Positions 49,246 through 59,385 of a DNA stretch of 64,000 nucleotides are shown here, piece by piece. The notes beneath the pieces were generated by a model. It worked only from the letters and a program-made list of their open reading frames with translations. It searched no databases and had not been told where the DNA came from. This stretch comes from Aradus depressus (lineage: Eukaryota > Arthropoda > Insecta > Hemiptera > Aradidae), in the NCBI GenBank assembly GCA_963662175.1, contig OY759214.1, forward strand, positions 100,154,115-100,218,114. The letters run 5' to 3'. The position numbers and the translations under genes are program-made. The stretch's first letter is position 1. Each line of letters begins with the position of its first letter.

Positions 49246-49629
49246 TGAGGAGTTTGGAGCCAGAGCGGACCAACTGGTTGAAACTGAACAGGAAGAAAAT
49301 GACAATTGAAAATTGAGTACATTTTGTTTATCTCCATAAATGGGCCCCAAATATTTATTTATATTTGAAATTTTAGAATAGTATTGGATGAGTGATCCCT
49401 TTTTGTGTTCTATAAAGTTTTTGAAGGCCGTATGATCCATTGTGACTTTGAAAATATATGCACAAAATACTTGTGTACTAAACTTAAAGTGCTGCTATCT
49501 ATCACTGAAGTGAAGAAACTAAGTGATCCACACTGGTTTTGAAAAAGGGAACCTATGCCAACATCAGGATGGTAACAACTCATTTTCCGAAAGATTGTTG
49601 GTTGGTCCGCTCTGGCTCCAAACTCCTCA
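49246..49629. mobile_element. Foldback/MITE just upstream of the P450 gene
   Basis: Perfect 29-bp inverted ends: TGAGGAGTTTGGAGCCAGAG plus CGGACCAAC at 49246-49274, and the reverse complement at 49601-49629. The interior is non-coding. It ends 80 bp before the P450 ATG, so it may form part of the promoter or 5' UTR. Confidence 0.8.
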
Positions 49630-49709
49630 AATAACAATGATTATTTAATAATCTTATTTCTTTATTTTACTTGTAAATTACATATTTTTTCTTAAATTTC
49701 TAGTTCATA

Positions 49710-52700
49710 ATGGTTATTGAATTTATAATATTTATTGGTACATTATTTCTTATTTATCACTACCGGGCTTTCGGTTACTGGAAAACAAAAGGAGTACCTC
49801 ATGTTCGGGGAAAAATTATATTTGGAAATGTCTTGGATCTATTAACTAGTAGGAAATCAATATCCGAAATTTTGAATGATATTTACAAGTGAGTGTATTA
49901 TTATTATTATTTTAAGTATTCTGCAATTATTTAAGTACTTCACAACGAATTAAGTGACAATTTGTGTAATTACAGGCAAACAAATGATGGATTGATAGGA
50001 TTCTACTATTTTTATAATCCTGCACTCTTGGTCAAAGATCCACAACTTATCAAAAATGTTTTAATTAAGGATTTTAGTAGTTTTGCGGATAGTGGATTTG
50101 AGATATCATTTGAAAATGACCCACTTTTTGCTCTTAATCCATTCTCAATGAAATCTATTGAAAGGTAAGTTTTCTCTTTGAACTATTAATATTATTTTTA
50201 CTCAAATTGTGAATTGTATTTATAAAAATTAGTTTAATAAAACGTGAATGGGTACTTAATTTTAGATGGAAAGCAATCAGAGGGATTCATACACCCATGC
50301 ACAGTACGTTGAAGCTTAAAGAAATGTTACCGCAAATGTACAGTGTTGCCAACTTGTTAACTGCCTATCTGGAAGATAATACGTCAAAACCGCTTAATGT
50401 AATATTAAAAAATAAATATGGTTCACTGTTGGTTTTTGGTATCAGAATATTCAAAAATGTTGCTTAAACAAAATTAAAATTGTAACTAATTTTATTTTAT
50501 TTTTTGCTTATAGGCAAGAGATGTATGCAGTTGTTTCACAATTGACAATATTACTTTATGCGCTTTCGGTACAGAACCAAGCTCTTTCACTGGAACTGAT
50601 GAAAATGGATTTAGAAAAAATGCGGGAGTTCATCTGTTTAATTCTTCCTTGGCAGCAAATTATGCCGCTATTATTGCATTTTTCACTCCATTTACGTACC
50701 TACATAACATGTTGCCGATCAGGTAAAAATTCATGGATTTTTTAAATTAATTATTTTTTTCTGTAATAATAACGTAGTAAAATTTAAAGTAAATTGAAGT
50801 CCCGGTAATCCAAACTAACAATTCAAATTTGCAGTCAATAATGATAACACAATTCAAAATAGTATTTTCTGGGTTGATAATATCTTACATATATCTCTTA
50901 TAGATTTTTCCCATCGTATAAAGCTCAATCCAAAAACCCTAATAACTGCCGAATTGTGAATGAATTTATTGCCACAAAATTAAGTATGAGGATTTAGGAG
51001 CACCTATGTAAGTCAACTGCTGAGGATTAGCGCAAACAGTCGACTGGTTTTGGAGAGGGGGCAAAACGTTAATTGATTAATTCGTTCTGGGGATGTACAA
51101 TGCCGGTGACTCACCGACGATTTTATTTTTATGTTTTCATATTTTGCTGAATATCTCGAATATTGTTTATCAAATTAAATAAATTATTCAGACAGGTATA
51201 TTATATAACCCTGCAATATATATATGTGATATCACCCTCTCCGACACAAATAAAATAATTTATTCAGACAGGTATATTATATAACACTGCAATATATATA
51301 TCAACCTCTCCGACACGAAGTGCAGTTCATGGAAACATTTTATGATTATATAAGAGTCGTTGAGACCCAAGTTGTCCAAGTCATGAAATTGTATAAGAGT
51401 CGTTGAGAAGCCAAGTAGTCCAAGTCATGAAATTGAGTCGTTGAGACCCATGTTGTCCAAGCATGAAATTTCACTTTTTCACTTTCTTTCTGCTTTCTTT
51501 GGTATCAACTGTTTCTTATTACTAATTTTAGAAATTCTTGTTACCAAATGTCCGATGTCGGTGTTCCTTTATAGCTTCCTTCAATGGACCAGGTAAACAG
51601 AGCTAGGCTGAGGGCGCTGGTAACTCACTGGTATTGCTTACTGTGCTCAAGATCGCGTCCGGGGCGTTAAGCGGTGGTCCCGAGCTTGTACAATGTCAGG
51701 TACTTGTTAAAGACCCCTCTCCTGGGTGAATAAACCGACGATAAGTAGCCAAAATTTAGTCCTCCCATAGTAGAGTCGAGCTCATGTCCACCAGTGACGA
51801 AAGAGCGCTCTGGTAGTAGGCGATATGACTTCGAAGTTAAAGCCCGGGCATGAGCCAAAATAACTGGCTGACAGAGCTAAGCTGGACTTTGTTCAGTGAT
51901 TCAAACTTAATAATATCCACTCTTTTCTTTGTAACGACTGATACACAATCTTGATGTTCGGATAATCGAGGACTCCATTTTCCCATTGAAACATACAGTA
52001 CAGTTTTTCCATTAGCATTTTTATAATATAAGACCACTAATAGTTATTTCTTATTTCATTGGCAGACTTCTCAGTACAAAGTCAGAAAAGTTTTTTTTGT
52101 ACATGGTTAAAAAAATGTTGGATTTTAGACAAAGTCAAAATACCTTTCGAAACGATTTTTTTGATCATTTGATGAAACTTAAGGACAAACGCAGAGAAGA
52201 AAACCTCCCAGGTAAAGATTAAAGCTTAGTATGTAAGGACATGAAAAAAAAAAATGTAATTTCAAAAACAAGTAAATGAACCCAGTTTTTTAGTTAACAA
52301 AAACATATATCACGTATATACATATCACATAGGTATATCGATCAGAAATTCCAATTTGATTTTTCATCCGCATTCCATGTTTTCCGATCCCTTTATCCAA
52401 AGAATAAAAAAAAAATCCTGTCTGTCTGTTTGGACACCCACAGATGTGAACACTATATACTAATGCTAACTCACGATAGAATGAATATATAGATGTGTTT
52501 ATATCTAGATCCTATAAATATGACATATTGATTTTCAGTAAAATTGGCTAAGAGATGGGACGGGGGGGGGGGGGGGGGGGGGGGGGCTTAACTGTAAAAA
52601 CTGCCAAACATTTTTCCGAAATTTTCTGCCCATGGATACTCTTATTTTTTAGTTTTTACTCGAAATAAAAAAATATATATATTAATATCCTGGTGCTCTT

Positions 52701-55485
52701 TGCTCTTTGTCGAAAATTTGTGTTAATGGATTTATTTTATGTCAGGTTCTCTATAATGAACGAAACTGTTCACCTAGAGCAAGGGTTGGCAACCTTTTTA
52801 CACTGGTGGGGCACATTATGCTTCCAATTTCAGACCCCAAAATGCATTACTTTTCCAAGTGCGAGCCGCATATCAAAACGAAATAAGTAAAATAACCACT
52901 AATATATGCATAAATAGCAGAAAATGTCAACCATTATTCACTAGGTTACGTCTAGTTTCTTGACATAGCTCCATATCCACATTTTTGACGTGAAAACATC
53001 TATTCGCTCGTTAAGCACAGTGACAGCCGGTCAAAATTTCTTGTGCTACAAAATACCATCAGATTTCAATCGATAATAACTACGAGACTAATAATGCGAT
53101 AACACCGGTTGAGGTCAAAATGGATAGAGCATGTTTGTACGTGTTTGTTTTGCCTGTGACGTTATCGGGCTAGTGTGGGCGCCGGCGGATGATTGTTGCG
53201 AATTAGCGTTGTGTAAAATTAGAAATTAGTGTAGCGTGATAACGCGTTTAGATAGGACGTTGATTCGGGTGTCATTGTAAAGAACTTGATGAGCACTACT
53301 AGGACTCAAAGTGAAACAATAAAAATATTCGCCAAAATATATGTAAAAATCGGTATTAAATTGAAAATTGCAAAAAAGTTAATGATGTCTTCTCATATGA
53401 ATTGTAAATATGCGCGGAATTATAGAAAACGCAAATCAGAGGAAAGCTCGCATCAAAAGGAATTTAAAAAACCTAAAAAGTCTAGTGCCGAGCAAATGCA
53501 AGAGCTACGGCAGCATCGAAAAGAAAATGAAAAATGATTTTATCCCGACGTTTTCACGGAAAATCTACGGCGTGGACCTTTACTACGCCTTAATGTTTTT
53601 TTTGCAAGTAAATTTTTTTATCTAAAAGAATTATGTTTCAGTGCAGAACAGTGCCGCGGGCTTCTGATCTGACGTACCTCGATAAAGTACAAGTCAAGTG
53701 TAACGAAACTATAACGATTTTAGAAGATAATGTAAGCTTTACGTGTAACCTTTTTCACATTGGGAGCAAGGACAGACATCCCAGCTCAGGGAGCTTCCAA
53801 TCTCAAAATACCCGATTCGAACCCAGGAACAGTCCTGTTTAATTAATTGTTTAAATTATACATATATTTTATGTTTGTTAAGCTTTTTTATTACATCGAA
53901 ATTTGTTCTTTGAGTTTTACTTTAGTTCTGTCGGGACAGATGTTCGACGAATTGTTTAGAATTGACCACTATTTTCTAAGACAATATTTCGGGTGGATTT
54001 TATGTCCTTTCTTAAGTTGACATTGAACCACACCTGCAGAAGATTTGGCAAAGGAGCAAGAGATGCTGATGGGTGATGAAGTGAGTGTTGTCTTGTTGTT
54101 TAGAAATGTCTGATCTGGAGATGGCTGCCCACTGCATGACCCTCTACATGGATGGCACTGAGACAACCGGTACTGTCCTCTGTTTTGCGCTGTTGGAACT
54201 TGCCAATCATCCGGGGCTTCAGGAGAAACTCAGAGAAGAGATCGCCTCATCCGGGGACAAACCTGACCACTTCACTTTGGACAAGATCAACTCACTCAAC
54301 CATCTTGACATGTTTTTTAATGGTAAATATTTAGTCAGGGAGGGCGCCGATAGCTCAGAGATAGCGATCTTGTCTTTTGAGCTCAAAATCACGGGTTCGA
54401 AACAGTGAAATGTGGATAGTCCGAGAGTGATCCCTTTCAACTATTTTCTGGTATAGTGAGTTAGAGTCACTGGTGCTATTCTAATCTGAAGCCAGTTGGA
54501 AGTTCTCTCTAGGCTTCTTTATTGGGTCCTAAGAAATAATCCAGGTAAATTGATTTCTACGTTTTGACAACACACATTTTTTCAAAAAGTGCCGCTATGT
54601 GTATCCCGATGCATTATGTTTATGTTTATCAATTTATATTTTAACGCTACGTCTTTATATTATAAATTAGGAGGGATGTAACGAATACTCGAATTCACAT
54701 AAACATTACAAATTTTTTTGTGAAAGTTTCCTAAGTGAATGGTATCGTAATACAAAGAAAACAAGATATTTTTCTTAACATTCTAATATATAAAATAATA
54801 CAAAATATATTTGTAAATAATTATTTAAAATACATAAAATAAACTTAATTTTTGAAATGTCTCTTTCACAAAAATATTAATACAAAAAATATAGGTTTCG
54901 ACATTTCAACATTGTTAGGTTTAGTTATAAACTATGACCGAACTCAACCTGACGATAGTGTAATACTGAAACCGGTACTGTTTGTATACGTATATTTTGT
55001 GGAATAGACAACGTTTTCCGCAATATGTCCGCATTTCTGACAAGATCGCAAGTCAATATTCGCATACACTTTTATACACTTGAAAATGTTATAAATCATG
55101 CATTCGATACATCCCTACTATACATGTTGTCCACTGAGGATGATACAATAGTTGAAAAATCATTGTTTAAAACTTTGTATTAGTATAAATATGTAAAAGC
55201 GGGCATTCGGTCTTCCAAAGATTATTTATTAAATAATTAAGATGACATTTCGAGCCAACTCATCTTCAGCTCTTTTTGTAACACACATTTGTAGGGATGT
55301 TCGAATACATTTCTGCGATCTGTATCGATACAGTGGAAAGGTAATAAAATAAATAAAAACAAAGAACTTGTTTAACTTTCATATTGTCTAATTCTACAAA
55401 AATATGTACATAAAGTGTAATAACTTCGACTTACGCCATCGTCAACAGTTCAAAAGTGAGATTTAACTTTGCTAGGTTGTCATAA

Positions 55486-55525
<40 letters not shown>

Positions 55526-57568
55526 ATATACCTCATCTCTCAATATATTACTATTATTAAGGTTGGTTATTTGGAATTTTCTTTAATTGCAGAAGTTTTA
55601 CGGATGCACCCACCAGTACCATTTTTATCACGAACTTGTGTTGGTTCAGTGAAGCTTGGAGACGTCACCATCGAACCAGGAATGAAAGTGTTCATTCCTA
55701 TTTCAGCCCTTCACATGGATCCAAGTCTGTTTCCAAAACCGACAGAGTTCCGTCCAGAAAGATTCTCCAAAGAGGACAGCTCCTCCATGGTCAGTGGCGC
55801 CTTCAGTCCCTTCGGAGATGGGCCTAGGATATGTCTTGGTAAGAGATATGAGTCTAGAACTCTTGTGCGCCTCCCCCTCCCTCCTAGAAATTATAAAATA
55901 ATTATAAGGAGGCGTTCAAGTATTACGTAACGCAATTTTTGACCCTCCCTCCCCCCCATGTAACGCGCCGTAACGTTTTTCTATACCCCCCCCCCCCCTT
56001 CCCCCTCCCTAAATTCTCCGTAAAATATAAACGAAGAGGGTTGCCAACTTAGGAGAACAAAATAAAAATGGCGTACAATACAATCGATTCCCCGTAAAAC
56101 ACAAACGAAAAGGGTTGCCAACTTGGGAGATTTTAATTCCCTAGTTTCCCCCTTCCTACCCCTGTAACGCATGGTAACGTTTTACAAGACCCCCCCCCCC
56201 CCTCCCCCCCAAATTGCGTTACGTAATACTTGAACGCCCCCAAATTAACAATTTTGTGAAAACATGAAAAAAATTATCTTCGAAAAATAGTTTAGGACCC
56301 GATTTACCTATTTTTCGAAGATAATCATATACCGAGGTATAATGTTTGTTCACTGTGCTCAAGAATGCGAGTTCGAAACACGGCCAAAGATCCGGGAGTC
56401 ATAAACCTCTAGCATGCCGTCCTTCGAGCGGCACTTACGTTAAGCGATGGTCCCGAGCCGATGCGACGTCAGATACTCATTAAAAAATAGATTTACGTTC
56501 ATGCCCAAAGCGAAAAAGCTCTCGCTATATGACCTTGTAATTAATGCCCGGGCATGAGTCACAAAATCAAAGAAAGAAACATATCAACTGACATAATACG
56601 GTGAAATTAATTCAGTAAAACGTTCAGCGAAATACAGAGATGTTCGACATACCTACATTGTCTACTCATTCGACGTTGAAATTGGTATTTTGACATAAAA
56701 AGTTTATATACATTTAAAAAATGAAAATAAAAATAAAATACTCTACCTTGATAATGTACAGCAGCACAGGATAGTTAATATTATAATAAATTAATACATA
56801 TAATAATTATTTACGCTTGTTAATTTTTTATTTTTATTTCCCAGCTAAACGAAGTATAGGTGAAGTTATGTAATTTTTATGTAATTTTCCGACCTTTAGA
56901 GGATTATAAAATCTAGATTCCAACTATGAAAAAAAAAATGTCTGTGTGTCTGTGAATACGATAACTCCCGAAAGAATGAATGTATCGACACGAAATTTTA
57001 TATGTGAATCCAGAACCCCCCAACGACGACACCTATTGTCGTTCAGCCAAATCGAATAAAGGGAAGGGGGGATTAGGGGGGGGGGGGAAGGCTTAACATA
57101 GAAACTTTAATAACTGCCGTTTTAATGAATGCATTAACACGAAATTTTATATGTGAATTCAAAATCCCCTAAGGACGACACTTTTAGATTTTCAGCGGAA
57201 GGGGGGTTCAATTCAAAAAACCTAAAAACTTCCGATGTAATAAATTTATCGACACAAAATTTAATATGAGGATTTAGGAGCCCTGCTAGCACAAACGGAG
57301 GGGGAGCGAAATATTAATCATTGATTGATTCGTTCTGTGGAAGTACATTGCCGATGATTGACCGACGAATTTTCGAAATATACATTTTGTACGTCTTGTT
57401 TCAGGTATGAAATTGGCCCAAACTCAAGTGAAATTGGCTTTGGTAACGATACTGTTGAAGTTCAAAGTTGTCACATGTTCTGGACAATCCGAACCGGTTA
57501 CTTATGAGAAAACACCATTTATGAAAATGCCAAAATCTAATAGCAAACTAATATTCGAAAAATTGTAA
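49710..57568 (+). CDS. Cytochrome P450, CYP3-clan-like, nine exons
   Basis: A haem monooxygenase anchored in the ER membrane, probably for xenobiotic or endogenous lipid oxidation. Exons: 49710-49888, 49976-50164, 50266-50398, 50514-50722, 52066-52211, 54040-54072, 54104-54322, 55593-55838, 57405-57568. All junctions keep the frame and total 505 residues, normal for a P450. Seen: N-terminal membrane anchor (residues 3-17, IEFIIFIGTLFLIYH), helix C WKAIR (124-128), helix I MDGTETTG (312-319, oxygen-binding DGTET), helix K EVLR (370-373, ExxR), FRPERF (422-427) and the haem loop FGDGPRICLG with axial Cys450. The last exon (MKLAQTQVKLALVTILLKFK) has the CYP3/CYP6 look. Introns 1-3 are short; 4, 5, 7 and 8 are inflated by transposons. 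Intron 6 would be only 31 bp, the sole doubt about intactness. AATAAA follows the stop at 57572. Confidence 0.93.
51188..51320. repeat. About 71-bp direct duplication
   Basis: ATTCAGACAGGTATATTATA through CTCTCCGACAC occurs twice in tandem with one small internal deletion. Confidence 0.85.
51353..51470. repeat. Three imperfect tandem copies of a 35-50-bp unit
   Basis: GAGTCGTTGAGACCCAAGTT followed by GTCCAAGTCATGAAATT occurs three times with small changes. Confidence 0.8.
51611..51864 (+). mobile_element. SINE family 1 copy lacking its B box
   Basis: The head GAGGGCGCTGGTAACTCACT is present but joins at GATCGCGTCCGGGGCGTTAA directly to the body, deleting the B-box segment. It ends GGGCATGAGCCAAAATAACT. 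Confidence 0.85.
52212..54039 (+). other. P450 intron 5
   Basis: It has a G run of about 25 at 52562-52586. From 52780, CAAGGGTTGGCAACC and a GAGCCGCA-containing stretch resemble a hAT-type transposon end; the other end was not found. 53286-53580 encodes a Lys/Glu-rich stretch with SSAEQMQELRQHRKENE that may be a transposon protein scrap. No P450 homology. Confidence 0.45.
54073..54103 (+). other. 31-bp gap between P450 exons 6 and 7
   Basis: Exon 6 (EDLAKEQEMLM) and exon 7 (MSDLEMAAHC) are in different frames. Removing 54073-54103 (GTGATG...TTTAG) restores the frame. A stronger donor GTGAGT at 54081 would give a 23-bp intron and the wrong phase. Exon 5 could also splice straight to exon 7 in phase, skipping exon 6 and giving 494 residues. 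Confidence 0.5.
54341..54406 (+). mobile_element. SINE family 1 head only
   Basis: GAGGGCGCCGATAGCTCAGA through ACGGGTTCGAAAC, starting 19 bp after the exon 7 donor of the P450. Only the tRNA-like head is present, with A and B boxes. Confidence 0.85.
54890..55010 (+). ncRNA. Best-preserved hammerhead-ribozyme-like motif
   Basis: CTGACGA (54949-54955), stem II AGT (54957-54959) with ACT (54965-54967) around loop GTAAT, GAAA (54968-54971), palindromic stem III CCGG, then T-A at the expected cleavage site 54976-54977. Invariant core bases are all present. Stem I pairing is poor. GTGGAATAGACAA follows at 54999. A decayed inverted partner (AGGTTTCG) lies at 54893. In P450 intron 7. Confidence 0.6.
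55134..55270. ncRNA. Opposed pair of hammerhead-like motifs
   Basis: Plus: CTGAGGA (55134-55140), then GAAAAATC at 55153. Minus: CTGAAGA (55269-55263), stem II GAG/CTC around TTGG, GAAA (55251-55248), then TGTCATC, which can form a tiny stem III. The minus copy has an intact core. A third, weaker minus motif (TTGACGA, GGC/GTC stem, GAAG) is at 55445-55424. Confidence 0.5.
55911..56238. mobile_element. MITE with GGCGTTCAAGTATTACGTAA ends
   Basis: Inverted ends of 28 bp: GGCGTTCAAGTATTACGTAA plus CGCAATTT, and its reverse complement ending at 56238. Inside are C-rich runs near both ends and an internal direct duplication of AACGAAGAGGGTTGCCAACT (about 56029 and 56101). In P450 intron 8, 73 bp after the exon 8 donor. 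Confidence 0.88.
56340..56570 (+). mobile_element. SINE family 1, 5'-truncated and rearranged
   Basis: GTGCTCAAGAATGCGAGTTC (anticodon arm to B box), CCGTCCTTCGAG, GCGATGGTCCCGAGC, then a shortened body ending GCCCGGGCATGAGTCAC. Confidence 0.8.
56935..57365. repeat. Dispersed repeat in P450 intron 8
   Basis: The phrase GAATGTATCGACACGAAATT occurs with variants here three times (56978, about 57125, about 57245) and elsewhere at 49165 and 52480. 57245-57365 matches 50985-51125 in intron 4 (TATGAGGATTTAGGAGC, GATTCGTTCTG, CCGACGAATTTT). Unknown class, old and degraded. Confidence 0.65.
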
Positions 57569-57571
57569 ATT

Positions 57572-57577
57572 AATAAA
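57572..57577 (+). terminator. P450 polyadenylation signal AATAAA
   Basis: Canonical AATAAA four bases after the stop codon, followed by a T-rich stretch (57583-57605). Confidence 0.55.
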
Positions 57578-59385
57578 CTCAATTTTTTTTTTGTTCGTTT
57601 TTTTTTAACAACTATAAGACTACAATTAAAATATAAAATGAGAAAATAGAGAGGCTCCTCATTGTTCTTATTACAGAAACGAACATATCGATACTTTATT
57701 AAAACAACATCGATATGTTTGTAAATTGATATCTTATTTTAAAATATCCTCGGTGATCTGACATTTTGGTCGAATTTGAGTTATGGTTACTCCTAGATAG
57801 CATTTTTCCAGACGGATCGAATGTAAAAAACCCTCTAAATATGTAGTAGTTACGGCAGCTAAGTTTTTGTTCTTAAAAAAAATAGAGCGTTTTTAACTTG
57901 AAAGTGTGAAGTATTAATATATCAGGAGAAAAAATTTGTTCTAAAAAAAAAAAAAAAAAAAAAATTATATGAATTACACCTGCTCAGTGCAGGTAAGATA
58001 ATGAACATAACTTCTAACTGCGATACTATTTAAAGGAATTATTCAATAATAATAAGATTTGTTATAAAACAAAAGTCAACAATATTGAAACGCCAAACGC
58101 ATCTAAAGACAAAAAACTAGCGTGAAAAAAGGGATTCAAACAATTTTTCGCTTCTGGTGAAAAATTAGTGCCTCTTTAGATAGGAGATATTGTCAGGTCA
58201 CCGTTGATATACTACTGTTGAAATATTAAATTACTGTCGAGTTAATAAAATTTAAGTAAAACATAAAAATACAAATAATGTTATATTAATTTTATGAATG
58301 TAATATTTTATACATATATAAAAATGAAAATATAAAATAAATAATAATGTAAGGAAAACAACGTTTTCTGATAAATTTTAAAATAGCAGACAGAATGAGT
58401 AAAAAATCATGAAAAATTATTATTAGCACAAACGGTCTTCGTTACTGGTTCGGGCGATAAAGTGGGTAAGCGGAAAACTAAGTAATGGAAAATATCCTAC
58501 TAGATAGTAATTGTGACTTTACGAGGTCATATCGCCTACTACCAGAGCTCATTCGTCACTATGGTCGACATGAGTCCAAATGTTGCCTACGTAAGGTAAT
58601 ACATATACTCGGCGGACTACCTTTCTATCGAAATCAAACTGGGAAATCGTGGCGTTGAGATGGAGTTGAGAGTGTTTTGCCGGGAGGTGCGATGTCATTT
58701 TAGTTCGCTGTGAGGTGGTTGTTGATACGAGTAGTTTTAAACGGTTTCATATTAATGACACATACCGGTTATACATTGTTTATGAAAAGCCATCTGGTAG
58801 TAGGTGATATGACCTTTTAGTTAAAGCCTGGGCATGAGCCACTAAAACAAAAACAAAAGAGGCTAGGGTTGCTAACGAACGAAACTATTATATCTCTACT
58901 CGTCTGAAATATAGGCAATGTCTGTCTCCATTGTACACGGTAAGGGGTGTAATAAAATGATCTTTATTGATTTTACTAATTATTATTCTAATAATAATAA
59001 AAACAAATTAAATGTTGGAATAAAAAAATAAAACTCTATTTGAAATGAATATAATATAAATAACTCAAAAAAAAAATTGATCTTACGTTACTTGTACCAA
59101 ATTTTTATCAAATTGTATCTCCCGATTCTAAAAACTGCAATAAATATTTTGTATGTCCCTAATTGGTACTTCCATAGGTCGTAAATCCGTAGAACCTATG
59201 AGTTTTGAAACTTGAGCTTCGTTGAGAGAGATTGAGGAAATGAAAAAAAAAATTAAAACATAATTATGAATTTACAAAAGTGAAAAAATTTTATTTAGAG
59301 CTATTGGCCATAAAAAAAAAACAATTTATTACTTACTTGTGACGTCACACCAAATCTATCTTATAAACAAATTCCTATATATAGC
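57578..59385. other. AT-rich intergenic DNA with SINE scraps
   Basis: 58513-58590 (ACGAGGTCATATCGCCTACT onward) and 58797-58850 (GGTAGTAGGTGATATGACC to GGGCATGAGCC) are opposite 3' ends of SINE family 1. Otherwise no gene seen. Confidence 0.55.

Larger units (their letters stand above)
50723..52065 (+). other. P450 intron 4, packed with repeats
   Basis: A pogo-like inverted pair spans about 50793-51985: left TTGAAGTCCCGGTAATCCAA, right in reverse complement GGAGTCCTCGATTATCCGAA. A dispersed repeat at 50985-51125 recurs in intron 8 at 57245-57365. Direct duplications lie at 51188-51320 and 51353-51470, and a SINE at 51611. Confidence 0.6.

Noticed and set aside
53286..53625. Lys/Glu-rich overlapping frames as a host gene
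   Set aside because: Short and without splice partners, inside a P450 intron near a transposon end; at best a transposon scrap.
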